From: JACMLD01 sp044223995
GTDB taxonomy: Bacteria; Bacteroidota; Bacteroidia; Chitinophagales; Chitinophagaceae
Length of the DNA stretch: 64,000 nt
Direction: 5' to 3'
Assembly (NCBI GenBank): GCA_044223995.1
Contig: JBGALE010000004.1
Location: 434,001 to 498,000, forward strand
A program made the translations under genes and the position numbers. The notes beneath the pieces are model-generated. The model was given only the letters and a program-made list of their open reading frames with translations. It was not told the DNA's origin and did no database searches. Positions 48,945 through 58,468 of the stretch are shown one piece after another. Every line of letters begins with the position of its first letter. The stretch's first letter is position 1.

Positions 48945-51596
48945 ATGCAGGAGAAAAAAAGATTGCTGGACGATAAAAGCGGTGCTGCTTCCTGGAAAAA
49001 ATGGGGGCCTTATGTCACCGACCGGCAGTGGGGAACTGTACGCGAAGATTACAGTGCCACCGGCGAAGCCTGGGAATTTATAAGTCATGATGCCGCGAGA
49101 AGCAAAGCATACCGCTGGGGCGAAGAAGGTATTGCGGGGATCAGTGATGACCAGCAGTTGTTATGTTTCTCTATTGCCCTGTGGAATAAACGAGATCCCA
49201 TTCTAAAGGAGCGTTATTTCGGCGTAACGGGCAATGAAGGCAACCACGGCGAGGATGTTAAGGAGCTGTACTACTACCTGGATTCAACGCCTACGCATTC
49301 TTATATGAAAATGCTGTATAAATATCCGCAGCAACAATACCCCTATTCCTGGCTGCTGGAAGAAAACAGGAGAAGGGGCAAACTGGACCCGGAGTTTGAG
49401 TTGATCGATACAGGAATATTTAATGAAGACAAATATTTTGATGTTTTTACAGAATATGCTAAAGCAGGTGAGAACGATATACTGATAAAGATATCTGTTC
49501 ATAACCGCGGCAGTGAAGATGCAGCACTGAATGTGTTACCTACTATCTGGTTCCGCAATACCTGGGCATGGGGTTATGATGATACAAAACCCAGTATGAT
49601 GTCTTCCAATGAAGGCAATATCATCATCAGTCAGAAAGATCTCGGTTATTATAAACTTCATGTGGAAGGCACTCCCCAGGTGTTGTTTTGCGACAATGAA
49701 ACCAATAACAAACGCCTTTATGGTGTTGACAATACGCATGTTTACTCAAAAGATGGTATCAATGATTTTATTGTCAATGGCAATGTGCATGCAGTAAACA
49801 ATAATGCCAGGGGGACTAAGGCCGCCGCAAACTATGATGTATTGGTAAAAGCTGGTTCTTCTGTCACCATTCGTCTTCGCCTGGAGGCCGAAGGGTTGAA
49901 AAATGCATTTGATGATTTTGATGCGATATTCAACAGCCGCATACAGGAGGCAGATGAATTTTATGCCGATTTGCAAAGTGAAATAAAATCGGATGATGAA
50001 AAGATGGTGCAGCGGCAGGCTTTCGCCGGCATGTTGTGGAGCAAACAATTTTATTACTTCGATATTGAACAATGGCTGAAAGGTGATCCGGCACAACCGG
50101 CGCCGCCGCAGCAACGATACAATGGGCGCAACCATGAATGGACACATCTGAACAATGCCGATGTTATTTCCATGCCCGATAAATGGGAATATCCCTGGTA
50201 TGCCGCATGGGACCTGGCTTTTCATTGTATTCCCTTTGCATTGATCGATGCAGAATTTGCCAAAAAACAATTAATGCTGCTCACCAAGGAATGGTACATG
50301 CATCCCAACGGACAATTGCCGGCATACGAGTGGGCATTTGGTGATGTGAACCCACCGGTGCATGCTTTTGCGACCTGGCGCGTATATAAAATGGAACAGA
50401 AAAATAACAATGGCGTTGGTGATATAGCATTCCTCGAATCTGTATTTCATAAACTGTTATTGAATTTTACCTGGTGGGTAAACCGGAAAGACGCCGAAGG
50501 GAAAAATATTTTCCAGGGAGGATTTCTCGGACTTGATAATATTGGTGTGTTTGATCGCAGTGCACCACTGCCAACAGGTGGATATATTGAACAGGCGGAT
50601 GGCACCAGTTGGATGGCGATGTATTCGCTGAACTTATTGCGTATATCACTGGAGTTGGCACGGTACAACCCGGTATACCAGGATATGGCTACCAAATTTT
50701 TTGAACACTTTCTTTATATCGCCGGCGCGATGGCCAATATGGGAATGGAAGGAACTGGCCTTTGGGATGAAGTGGATCAATTCTTTTACGATGTGCTGAA
50801 AACCACCAATGATGGCAGCGTGCAGTTGAAAGTACGCAGCATGGTGGGATTGATACCAATGTTTGCAGTAGAGGTGTTGGATCATGAATTGCTGGAAGCA
50901 GTGCCGGAATTTGCCAAACGGCTGAAATGGTTTTTAACCAACCGCCCGGATCTTGCCAGTCTTGTTTCGCGCTGGCAGGAGAAAAATGAAGGGGAGAAGC
51001 ATTTGCTGAGTTTACTGCGTGGTCACCGAATGAAAAAGATTTTACAAAGAATGCTGGATGAAAGCGAGTTCTTCAGCGATTATGGCATACGCGCCGTATC
51101 AAAATTTCACGACAAGCATCCGTACGAGTTCTGGGTGAATGGCAGTTGCTTTAGCGTAGAATATACACCGGGAGAATCAACCACGGGGTTATTTGGCGGC
51201 AACAGCAACTGGCGTGGCCCGATATGGATGCCTGTGAATTATTTACTGGTGGAAAGCTTACAGCGTTTCCATTATTATTACGGCGATGATTTTAAAATTG
51301 AATGTCCCACCGGCAGTGGCGTATTTATGTCACTCAACGATGCAGCCAATGAACTGTCGAAGCGGCTGTCTGGTTTATTTCTCCGCGATGAAAACGGGAA
51401 GCGCGCCTTCCAGGGAGACAATCATAAACTTCAAACTGATCCTAATTTCAGCAATTACATTTTGTTCTATGAATATTTTCATGGTGACAGCGGCCGCGGC
51501 GTAGGTGCTGCGCATCAAACAGGATGGACAGGATTGGTGGCAAAACTATTGCAACCAAGAAAAAACCCCTGGCCTGATATGAAAAAATCAAAATAA
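48945..51596 (+). CDS. GH63-like (MGH1) glucosidase
   Basis: This is an 883-aa cytoplasmic enzyme of the GH63 alpha-glucosidase type (YgjK/MGH1-like). N-terminal beta-sandwich (~1-330) opens with ASWKKWGPYVTDRQWGTVRED. The (alpha/alpha)6 barrel follows with the catalytic region YAAWDLAFHCIPFALID, DVNPPVHAFATWRVYK, and the second acid site near STTGLFGGNSNWRGPIWMPV. The family hydrolyses alpha-glucosidic bonds, for example from oligosaccharides or trehalose-like substrates. It is followed after 5 bp by the debranching enzyme. Both likely act on the same glucan. No signal peptide. Confidence 0.9.
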   Translation: MQEKKRLLDDKSGAASWKKWGPYVTDRQWGTVREDYSATGEAWEFISHDAARSKAYRWGEEGIAGISDDQQLLCFSIALWNKRDPILKERYFGVTGNEGNHGEDVKELYYYLDSTPTHSYMKMLYKYPQQQYPYSWLLEENRRRGKLDPEFELIDTGIFNEDKYFDVFTEYAKAGENDILIKISVHNRGSEDAALNVLPTIWFRNTWAWGYDDTKPSMMSSNEGNIIISQKDLGYYKLHVEGTPQVLFCDNETNNKRLYGVDNTHVYSKDGINDFIVNGNVHAVNNNARGTKAAANYDVLVKAGSSVTIRLRLEAEGLKNAFDDFDAIFNSRIQEADEFYADLQSEIKSDDEKMVQRQAFAGMLWSKQFYYFDIEQWLKGDPAQPAPPQQRYNGRNHEWTHLNNADVISMPDKWEYPWYAAWDLAFHCIPFALIDAEFAKKQLMLLTKEWYMHPNGQLPAYEWAFGDVNPPVHAFATWRVYKMEQKNNNGVGDIAFLESVFHKLLLNFTWWVNRKDAEGKNIFQGGFLGLDNIGVFDRSAPLPTGGYIEQADGTSWMAMYSLNLLRISLELARYNPVYQDMATKFFEHFLYIAGAMANMGMEGTGLWDEVDQFFYDVLKTTNDGSVQLKVRSMVGLIPMFAVEVLDHELLEAVPEFAKRLKWFLTNRPDLASLVSRWQEKNEGEKHLLSLLRGHRMKKILQRMLDESEFFSDYGIRAVSKFHDKHPYEFWVNGSCFSVEYTPGESTTGLFGGNSNWRGPIWMPVNYLLVESLQRFHYYYGDDFKIECPTGSGVFMSLNDAANELSKRLSGLFLRDENGKRAFQGDNHKLQTDPNFSNYILFYEYFHGDSGRGVGAAHQTGWTGLVAKLLQPRKNPWPDMKKSK

Positions 51597-51601
51597 GTAT
51601 C

Positions 51602-53614
51602 ATGTTACAAAAAGATAAAAACACCCTGCAGGATTTTTCAAAGGCTACAGAATTGGAATGGTTGCAAACCAACGGTCTTGGCGGATGGGCAGGCGGTTCA
51701 CTGACGGGGACGAATACACGAAGGTATCATGGATTGCTGGTAACAGCAACTGTGCCGCCTGCGGAACGGATGGCCCTCGTTTCCAAAATGGATGAGACCA
51801 TCGTGGTAAATGATGAACGTTATGAACTGGGGGCAAATCTTTACCGGGGAGATACAATTCATCCAAACGGTTACCAATACCTGCAATCATTTTCTCAATC
51901 ACTGTTCCCCGTATGGAAATACGAAGCCGGTGGGGTTGTATTGCAGAAAACCATTACCATGGTACATGGGGAGAATACAACACTGGTGATATACGATGTG
52001 CTGGAAGCACCGGACAATGCCTTACTGGAATTGCAGCCTTTTTTATCGGTACGGGATTACCATGCACTGATGCATGCCAACGATGCCGTACATCAGCAAG
52101 GCAAATTTGAGAACGATACTTTACAGATAACAGCATACAATGGAACGCCGGCTATTTTTATCAACGTCCCCGGTAGTCATAATTACGCTCAGCCCGACTG
52201 GTATTTACATTTTAACTATTCAGTAGAACGGTACCGCGGTTTGGATTTCGAAGAGGATCTGTTTACACCGGGACATTTTTCGGTACCAATAAAAAAAGGC
52301 GAATCCATAGGTATCATTATTTCGACCATTGATCCGGCAGGACGAAATGCACAGGCATTGCTTGCTGCTGAAACCAACAGGAAGAAATTACTGCTGCGCG
52401 ATCAGCCCGCTGATGAAACCATACAACAATTGATATTGGCGGCGGATCAGTTTGTGGTGAAAAGAGGGGAAGATTTAAAAACGGTCATCGCGGGTTATCA
52501 CTGGTTTACTGATTGGGGAAGGGATACAATGATTTCATTGCCGGGACTGACACTCAGTACCGGCCGTTATGATGATGCAAAAAAGATATTGGCAGCATTT
52601 GCCAACAGCGTCAGCATGGGTATGCTTCCCAACCGTTTCCAGGACAATGGCGAAGCTCCTGAATACAATAACGTTGACGGAACGCTTTGGTATTTTATTG
52701 CAGTGTATAAATACTGGAAGGAAACCAGTGACAATGAATTTATTTTTCAATCTGTTTTACCGGTGCTAAAGGAAATCATCGACTGGCATTTTAAGGGTAC
52801 GCGGTACAATATTCACGTAAGTGATGATGGCTTATTGTATGCCGGTGAAAACGGGCAGCAATTAACGTGGATGGATGCCCGTATTGGTACCTGGGTGGTG
52901 ACACCACGTATGGGAAAGCCGGTGGAGATACAGGCATTGTGGTACAATGCACTGATGATTTTTGCAGAACTGCTGGAATTGAATGATCAGTTGCAGGATG
53001 CTTCACTGGTAAGAAACAGTGCGGCAAAAGCAAAAGAAAGCTTTAGCAGTTTATTTTGGAACAATCAGGCGAATTGTTTGTACGACGTCATTGATGAAAA
53101 CGGTGTACCCGATCTTTCACTCCGGCCCAACCAGCTATTTGCCATCAGCCTTCCCTTTGTGCTGGTGGATATAGAACAGGCAAAGGCTATTTTTGCTGCG
53201 GTAAGCAATCAATTATATACACCGGTAGGTTTAAGAAGCCTTCCACCCTCAGATATCCATTATATCCCTGTATATGGTGGTGATGCATGGCACCGCGATT
53301 CTTCCTATCACGAAGGAACGGTTTGGAGCTGGCTGCTGGGTGCCTATGTGGATGCGATGGTAAAAATAGATTGCAGCAGGCAGGATCTGATGAATGTAAT
53401 TGATGCATTCAAATATCACCTTGGCGAAGGTTGTATGGGAACTGTTTCAGAAATATTTGATGCGGCAGCGCCGCATCATCCACGGGGATGTGTTGCCCAG
53501 GCATGGGGCGTAGCGGAAGTATTGCGGGTTATGAAGGAGTACGAATTATATAATACCTCCGATCAAGTATTGGAAGTAAAAAATAAAACTACAACGAAGG
53601 TCAATGAGAGCTAA
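51602..53614 (+). CDS. Glycogen debranching enzyme (amylo-alpha-1,6-glucosidase)
   Basis: This is a 670-aa debranching-type enzyme. The N-terminal domain (GDE_N, QTNGLGGWAGGSLTGTNTRRYHG) and the central catalytic domain (GDE_C) with GYHWFTDWGRDTMISLPG, NRFQDNGEAPEYNNVDGTLW, TWMDARIGTWVVTPR and the end SEIFDAAAPHHPRGCVAQAW are complete. Family members release glucose from alpha-1,6 branches of glycogen limit dextrin. No leader. Coupled to the glucosidase gene (5 bp). A terminator follows at 53645. Confidence 0.93.
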   Translation: MLQKDKNTLQDFSKATELEWLQTNGLGGWAGGSLTGTNTRRYHGLLVTATVPPAERMALVSKMDETIVVNDERYELGANLYRGDTIHPNGYQYLQSFSQSLFPVWKYEAGGVVLQKTITMVHGENTTLVIYDVLEAPDNALLELQPFLSVRDYHALMHANDAVHQQGKFENDTLQITAYNGTPAIFINVPGSHNYAQPDWYLHFNYSVERYRGLDFEEDLFTPGHFSVPIKKGESIGIIISTIDPAGRNAQALLAAETNRKKLLLRDQPADETIQQLILAADQFVVKRGEDLKTVIAGYHWFTDWGRDTMISLPGLTLSTGRYDDAKKILAAFANSVSMGMLPNRFQDNGEAPEYNNVDGTLWYFIAVYKYWKETSDNEFIFQSVLPVLKEIIDWHFKGTRYNIHVSDDGLLYAGENGQQLTWMDARIGTWVVTPRMGKPVEIQALWYNALMIFAELLELNDQLQDASLVRNSAAKAKESFSSLFWNNQANCLYDVIDENGVPDLSLRPNQLFAISLPFVLVDIEQAKAIFAAVSNQLYTPVGLRSLPPSDIHYIPVYGGDAWHRDSSYHEGTVWSWLLGAYVDAMVKIDCSRQDLMNVIDAFKYHLGEGCMGTVSEIFDAAAPHHPRGCVAQAWGVAEVLRVMKEYELYNTSDQVLEVKNKTTTKVNES

Positions 53615-53644
53615 TAAGTAATGGAAATAAGAAGAGAAGAATGA

Positions 53645-53673
53645 AAAGCCGGTGATTACCGGCTTTATTTTTT
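53645..53673 (+). terminator. Terminator closing the glucan operon
   Basis: AAAGCCGG (53645-53652) pairs perfectly with CCGGCTTT (53659-53666) around TGATTA, followed by ATTTTTTG. It is 30 bp past the debranching-enzyme stop codon and serves convergent transcription of the next gene as well. Confidence 0.88.
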
Positions 53674-53684
53674 GCTTAACTAGT

Positions 53685-54308
53685 TTATGCGAAAACTGTC
53701 CAGTATATCCACATCACAAAACTTAGTATCAATGCGGTGACAGGACTGATAAAGGCTACGAGCATGATAATGCTGTTACAGATGAGACCTGTATTTTCAT
53801 TTTTTGTGACTGCATGCACCTGTTCAGGTGTTACATCATGCACCAACAAACCCTTCTTTCGGGTGGCAGACCCCCACAGTAAACGAAAAGCCAGGCTGAT
53901 TAAAACAAAATACCCGGTATAAAAAATAACCGCTGTTTTTAAAGCATCTGTTTGCAAAAAGAGACCCAGTGTTTTGGTGGGAAAAGGTACCAGGGCCACC
54001 AGCATCAGCAATATGCCATTGGTGATCATAACAAGGCTGTCTGTTTTGTGCAATAGTTTAAACAAACCGTGGTGACCAATCCATGCGAGTAAAACATTGA
54101 TGAAGCTAATTACATAAGCGAGGCAAATGGGCCATTTGCCGAGCAGGGCATGCAGTAAATCCTTATTGGTAGCGTCACCTTTTATTTCAACGCCGATCTC
54201 AATAGATAAAAGCGTTACGGCAATACAAAATACACCATCGCTGAATGTTTCCACGCGCAGCGTTTCTTTTTGCAATTGTAATTCAGACGATTTGTGGGCG
54301 ATACTCAT
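53685..54308 (-). CDS. TMEM175-type (DUF1211) cation channel protein
   Basis: This is a 207-aa membrane protein with six predicted helices. The family motif R-x-x-x-F-S-D-G appears in RVETFSDGVFCIAVTLLSIEI (first helix, residues ~18-38), as in bacterial TMEM175 potassium channels. Other helices are near LAYVISFINVLLAWIG, ITNGILLMLVALVPF, AVIFYTGYFVLISLAF and ICNSIIMLVAFISPVTAL. It lies alone on the minus strand inside the glucan/stress island. Bacterial homologues conduct K+, but the physiological role is not well established. Confidence 0.85.
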   Translation of the reverse strand: MSIAHKSSELQLQKETLRVETFSDGVFCIAVTLLSIEIGVEIKGDATNKDLLHALLGKWPICLAYVISFINVLLAWIGHHGLFKLLHKTDSLVMITNGILLMLVALVPFPTKTLGLFLQTDALKTAVIFYTGYFVLISLAFRLLWGSATRKKGLLVHDVTPEQVHAVTKNENTGLICNSIIMLVAFISPVTALILSFVMWIYWTVFA

Positions 54309-54498
54309 ACAATGCGGTTGTTAAGGCTGCAAGGTGGACAATGCAGCGGAGGAGAAGCGTCAACTGGTTTACAATAGTGGCAGATAAAACAGTTAATGGA
54401 TAATTTAATGATTGTTTGGTATAAATCTTTGGATAGCGTCAACCAAACGACAAAGGGTACCCGCGGGTTATTGTCTCTTTGTACCCTAAAACATTTAT

Positions 54499-56079
54499 AT
54501 GAGCAACCAGTATGATATCATTATAATTGGTACAGGCAGTGGGGGCAGTACCATGGCGTATGCCCTGGCAAAAAGTGGCAAAAAGATATTACTTCTCGAA
54601 CGCGGGGGTTTTATACCCAAGGAAAAACAAAATTGGGATCCGCATGAAGTTGTGACTGCAGGCCGATACCGTCCAAATGAAAACTGGTACGATGCTGAGG
54701 GAAAAGCTTTCAAACCATATATCCATTATAATGTTGGTGGCAACAGCAAAATGTATGGCGCCGCCATGTTTCGCTTCCGTGAAAAAGATTTTATGGAGAC
54801 AAAGCATTATGGAGGTGTGTCACCTGCGTGGCCGTTTCAGTATGATTTACTGGAACCTTACTATACACAAGCTGAACATTTGTACCATGTGCATGGAAAG
54901 CATGGTATCGATCCCACCGAGCCGGCTACCAACGCAGCCTACCTGCATGGGCCACTCCCATACGAACCACTGATCGCTGACCTGGAAATGAAAATGCGTA
55001 CAATCGGTTTGCAACCATTTCCATTGCCCATGGGCGTTAAGCTGCCACAGGATTACAGCAAAACAGAAACACCCGTGATACTCGAAAATTTTGATGGCTT
55101 TCCAGATCTAACGGACAGTAAAGCAGATGCACAAACAATCGCACTGCGCCCGGCCCTCGCAAAGGGAAATATTACATTGATGACCCATGCTTACGTGGAG
55201 AAACTATTGACGGATCAAAGCGGTAAAAAAGTGTCGCAGGTCGTAGCACTTGTAAAGGGAGAACGAATGTTGTTTACAGCAGGTATTGTCATAGTTGCGT
55301 GCGGCGCGGTAAACACTGCTGCACTGATGTTGCGGAGCGCCAGTGATAAACATCCGAATGGTCTTGCCAACTCATCCGGACAAGTGGGAAGAAATTTAAT
55401 GCTTCACCACAATGGCTGCCTGGTAGCATTTACAAAAAAGAAAAATGATTGTGTATTCCAGAAAAGCCTGGGCCTTGCTGATTTTTATTTTGGTGATAAG
55501 GATTCTCCCTTACCGCTGGGTGAAATACAATTGATGGGAAGAAATGATCCCGATACCATTCTCTGGCTGGCAGAAAAGATCGCCCCTGGAAGAACCTATG
55601 ATGAACTGAAGGAAATGACCATTGATTTCTGGATAACATCAGAAGACCTGCCTTCGCCTGACAACAGGGTTACATTACGTGAGGACGGAAGTATACGGGT
55701 AAATTATCAAAGGACTAATTATACAGCGTACGAAAAATTAAAAGAAAGATTGAAGCAGGTGTTTGTACAACTGGGTGAAATTGATCCTGATTATAAAGAT
55801 GTACAGTGGAATGGCTATGACCTCGATATCAGCGGCATGAGTCATCAGAATGGCACCATGCGGTTTGGTACCGATCCGGCAACATCAGTTCTTGACATCA
55901 ACTGCCGCACGCACGATGTGGAGAATTTATATGTGGCAGATGCCAGTTTCTTCCCCAGTTGCGGCGCATTCAACCCTGCACTGACCATTGCTGCCAATGC
56001 ATTAAGGGTGGGGGAACATTTGCTACATGATGTATTGAAAGTACAGCCGGCTAAGAAGGAAGCGGCGATCGTGATGTAA
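54499..56079 (+). CDS. GMC-family FAD oxidoreductase
   Basis: This is a 526-aa FAD enzyme. The N-terminal FAD motif is IIIGTGSGGSTMAYALAKSG (residues 7-26) and a NVGGNSKMYGAAMFR flavin-attachment region follows. The middle has VVACGAVNTAALML, and the C-terminal active-site region has MSHQNGTMRFGTDP (His-Asn pair) and YVADASFFPSCGAFNPAL. No leader, so cytoplasmic. The family oxidises alcohols and sugars such as choline, glucose or gluconate. Context next to a glucose-dehydrogenase-like SDR suggests sugar oxidation, but the substrate is unknown. Terminator at 56115-56146. Confidence 0.9.
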   Translation: MSNQYDIIIIGTGSGGSTMAYALAKSGKKILLLERGGFIPKEKQNWDPHEVVTAGRYRPNENWYDAEGKAFKPYIHYNVGGNSKMYGAAMFRFREKDFMETKHYGGVSPAWPFQYDLLEPYYTQAEHLYHVHGKHGIDPTEPATNAAYLHGPLPYEPLIADLEMKMRTIGLQPFPLPMGVKLPQDYSKTETPVILENFDGFPDLTDSKADAQTIALRPALAKGNITLMTHAYVEKLLTDQSGKKVSQVVALVKGERMLFTAGIVIVACGAVNTAALMLRSASDKHPNGLANSSGQVGRNLMLHHNGCLVAFTKKKNDCVFQKSLGLADFYFGDKDSPLPLGEIQLMGRNDPDTILWLAEKIAPGRTYDELKEMTIDFWITSEDLPSPDNRVTLREDGSIRVNYQRTNYTAYEKLKERLKQVFVQLGEIDPDYKDVQWNGYDLDISGMSHQNGTMRFGTDPATSVLDINCRTHDVENLYVADASFFPSCGAFNPALTIAANALRVGEHLLHDVLKVQPAKKEAAIVM

Positions 56080-56114
56080 TATTTCGTTTTCGGTGGTTAC
56101 TCATAGTAGATAAT

Positions 56115-56146
56115 GCAGCGTCTTCTTTGTGAGGGCGCTGCTTTTT
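56115..56146 (+). terminator. Terminator of the GMC oxidoreductase gene
   Basis: GCAGCG (56115-56120) pairs with CGCTGC (56136-56141) around a 15-base loop, followed by TTTTT. It overlaps a possible ATG at 56113, which supports starting the next gene at 56158. Confidence 0.65.
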
Positions 56147-56157
56147 ATAAACAGGTT

Positions 56158-56493
56158 ATGGAAGAGATTGCAAAAATAGTTACGGTATACGTGGGACATG
56201 CTGTGGAAGTACTCGCTGCCATCATTATTGGCATTGCGGTCATAAAAGCACTGCTGGCATATATACAAAACCTGCGCGGAAAAATGTTAGCAAAGGAAAC
56301 GATCAGGGTTGAATTTGGCAGTTCGGTTGCTGTGGCACTTGAATTATTGCTGGGTGCAGATGTGCTGGCAACAGCGGTGGCGCCAAGTTGGGATGATATC
56401 GGTAAGCTTGCTGCCATCGCTGTTTTAAGGACTGCACTGAATTATTTTCTCGAAAGGGAATTGAAACATATGCATGGCAAACAAATGCTTTAA
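56158..56493 (+). CDS. DUF1622 membrane protein
   Basis: This 111-aa protein belongs to DUF1622. It has a hydrophobic helix (VEVLAAIIIGIAVIKALLAYI, ~13-33), the polar region KETIRVEFGSSVAVALELLLGADVLATAV, and a second hydrophobic helix (KLAAIAVLRTALNYFLEREL). The family is small, membrane-embedded and common near stress and glucan genes in this phylum. Its function is unknown. The ATG at 56158 is used because the upstream ATG lies in the preceding terminator. Followed by the aquaporin gene after 64 bp. Confidence 0.85.
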   Translation: MEEIAKIVTVYVGHAVEVLAAIIIGIAVIKALLAYIQNLRGKMLAKETIRVEFGSSVAVALELLLGADVLATAVAPSWDDIGKLAAIAVLRTALNYFLERELKHMHGKQML

Positions 56494-56557
56494 TTAATCA
56501 ACAGGATAAGTCCGCTGACCGACAGCCTTCTTTTCAGTTATAATTTCTCTTTGCAGT

Positions 56558-57340
56558 ATGAGAGCAATGCCCATAAGAATCATTACCGGGAAGGACGGGT
56601 TTCACCAAATGAAAGCATCCTTTCAGAAAAACTGGAAACATTATGTACAGGAAGCGCTGGGTCTTGCCATCTTCATGTTGTCCGCCTGTTTTTTTGGATC
56701 CATGCTGGAAGCAAAAGATGCAACTCTTCACAATGCCATACACAATGGGTTTTTGCGAAACATTATTATGGGAGTGATGATGGGAAGCACTGCCCTGTTT
56801 ATCTTTTATTCACCATTTACCAGCCCTTCCGGATCACATATCAACCCCGCTGTTACCCTTACTTTTTTGCGATTGGGTAAAATGTGCCCCTGGGATGCTG
56901 TGTTCTATATTATTTTCCAATTCGCAGGTGGCACGGTGGCCGTGTATATTATGCAATTTTTTCTGGGACATTACCTTATCAATCCGCCGGTCAATTCGGT
57001 AGTGACTGTTCCGGGTCCGGAAGGTGTTTGGCCGGCCTTACTAACGGAGATGGTCATCGCCTTTATAATGATGAGTATGGTGTTGTTTACATCGTCCAAT
57101 GAAAAAACAAAAAAATTTACCAGGGTAATAGCAGGTTGCATGGTTTGCACCTATGTAATAGTTGCAGGGCCCATCAGTGGTTTTGGTATGAACCCTGCGC
57201 GCACATTTGCTTCAGCATTGCCTGCTAATATTTGGACAGCATACTGGATATACCTGTTTGTACCGGTGGGCAGCATGCTGGCAGCCGCAGAAATGTACCT
57301 GAAAGTGGAGAGAACAAAACAAGTGATGGGTGCAGAATGA
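56558..57340 (+). CDS. Aquaporin / MIP-family channel
   Basis: This is a 260-aa MIP-family channel with six helices and the two half-helix NPA motifs: SHINPAVTLTFLRLG (~93-108) and FGMNPARTFASALP (~205-219), the second in the usual GxNPAR context. The N-terminal ~30 residues form a cytoplasmic extension. Water-conducting type is likely, but glycerol or small-solute transport cannot be excluded. Sits with the TMEM175 and DUF1622 genes, so the island may have an osmotic theme. Followed by the VOC protein after 42 bp. Confidence 0.9.
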   Translation: MRAMPIRIITGKDGFHQMKASFQKNWKHYVQEALGLAIFMLSACFFGSMLEAKDATLHNAIHNGFLRNIIMGVMMGSTALFIFYSPFTSPSGSHINPAVTLTFLRLGKMCPWDAVFYIIFQFAGGTVAVYIMQFFLGHYLINPPVNSVVTVPGPEGVWPALLTEMVIAFIMMSMVLFTSSNEKTKKFTRVIAGCMVCTYVIVAGPISGFGMNPARTFASALPANIWTAYWIYLFVPVGSMLAAAEMYLKVERTKQVMGAE

Positions 57341-57382
57341 AACCAGCCATCACCGCTCATTCAAAAAGATCAATTGACAGAT

Positions 57383-58396
57383 ATGAAACAATTAGTAAAA
57401 TTTGCACTGATACTTCTTGCAGCAAGCCTGTTGCATTATGCCCTTATTGCACAGGTAACAAAAGTGGGTGCTGTCGGAATTACCGTCAGCGATATGCAAC
57501 GTTCCGTTAAATTCTATACCGAGGTACTTGGCTTCAGGAAAATTAGTGATGTTGAACTATTCGGTACAGAATATGAGCAACTCGAAGGGATATTTGGATT
57601 GCGCATGCGTGTCGTGCGTTTGCAGCTCGGCGATGAATTTATTGATCTTACGGATTATATCACCAGTGGTGGCCGCAGCATTCCCGAAAATGCCATGAGC
57701 AATGATTTGATGTTTCAGCATATAGCCATTGTGGTAAGCGATATGGACAAAGCCTACGCACAATTGAGAAAAAGAATGGTCATGCATGTATCGACAGCGC
57801 CACAAACCATTCCGGCCAGCAACAAAGCTGCTGCGGGTGTGAAGGCATTTTATTTTCACGACCCCGATATGCACAACCTTGAATTGATTTATTTCCCGAA
57901 GGACAAAGGACAAGCTAAATGGCAGCACCAGCCAGCAGGCAAGATATTCCTCGGCATTGATCATACTGCTATTGGCATCTCCAATACAGACAGCAGCCTG
58001 CATTTTTATGAAGATATTTTGGGTATTATGCGCAAAGGAGATAGCTGGAATATGGGAATGGAACAGGCGCATTTGAATTTTGTAGAAGGCGCCAGCCTCC
58101 ACATCACAGGTCTTCGCGCTGCGGCAGGTCCGGGTATTGAATTTTTGCAGTACCTGCAGCCGGGACCGGGCAAACCATTTCCTTCAGATACGAGGTCTGA
58201 TGATATCTGGCATTGGCAAACAATCTTACTGGTGGATGATGCAGAAAAATTATATAACCAGTTATCATCATCCAATTATAAAATGGTATCCAAACAACTG
58301 GTACACCTGCATACAAAAGATGGCAGGCATAGTAAAGCTTTTATCGTCCGCGACGGAGATGGCCATGCCATGCTGATTGAGGAAGTGGTAAAATAG
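57383..58396 (+). CDS. Exported two-domain VOC (glyoxalase-like) protein
   Basis: This is a 337-aa protein with a short leader (LVKFALILLAASLLHYALIA). Two VOC domains follow: KVGAVGITVSDMQRSVKFYTEVLGF (~27-) and DHTAIGISNTDSSLHFYEDILGIM (~195-). Conserved metal-site positions are QHIAIVV and HNLELIYFP in the first, GHAMLIEEV in the second. Family members are metal-dependent dioxygenases, isomerases or lyases. The substrate is unknown. The ATG at 57383 is used rather than TTG at 57374. Probably cotranscribed with the aquaporin gene. Confidence 0.85.
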   Translation: MKQLVKFALILLAASLLHYALIAQVTKVGAVGITVSDMQRSVKFYTEVLGFRKISDVELFGTEYEQLEGIFGLRMRVVRLQLGDEFIDLTDYITSGGRSIPENAMSNDLMFQHIAIVVSDMDKAYAQLRKRMVMHVSTAPQTIPASNKAAAGVKAFYFHDPDMHNLELIYFPKDKGQAKWQHQPAGKIFLGIDHTAIGISNTDSSLHFYEDILGIMRKGDSWNMGMEQAHLNFVEGASLHITGLRAAAGPGIEFLQYLQPGPGKPFPSDTRSDDIWHWQTILLVDDAEKLYNQLSSSNYKMVSKQLVHLHTKDGRHSKAFIVRDGDGHAMLIEEVVK

Positions 58397-58468
58397 TTTC
58401 ACCATCCAGGCAGTACAGTCAACCAGCAGACAGTCAATTTCTTCAACCTGTATTTTATTTGCAGTAGC

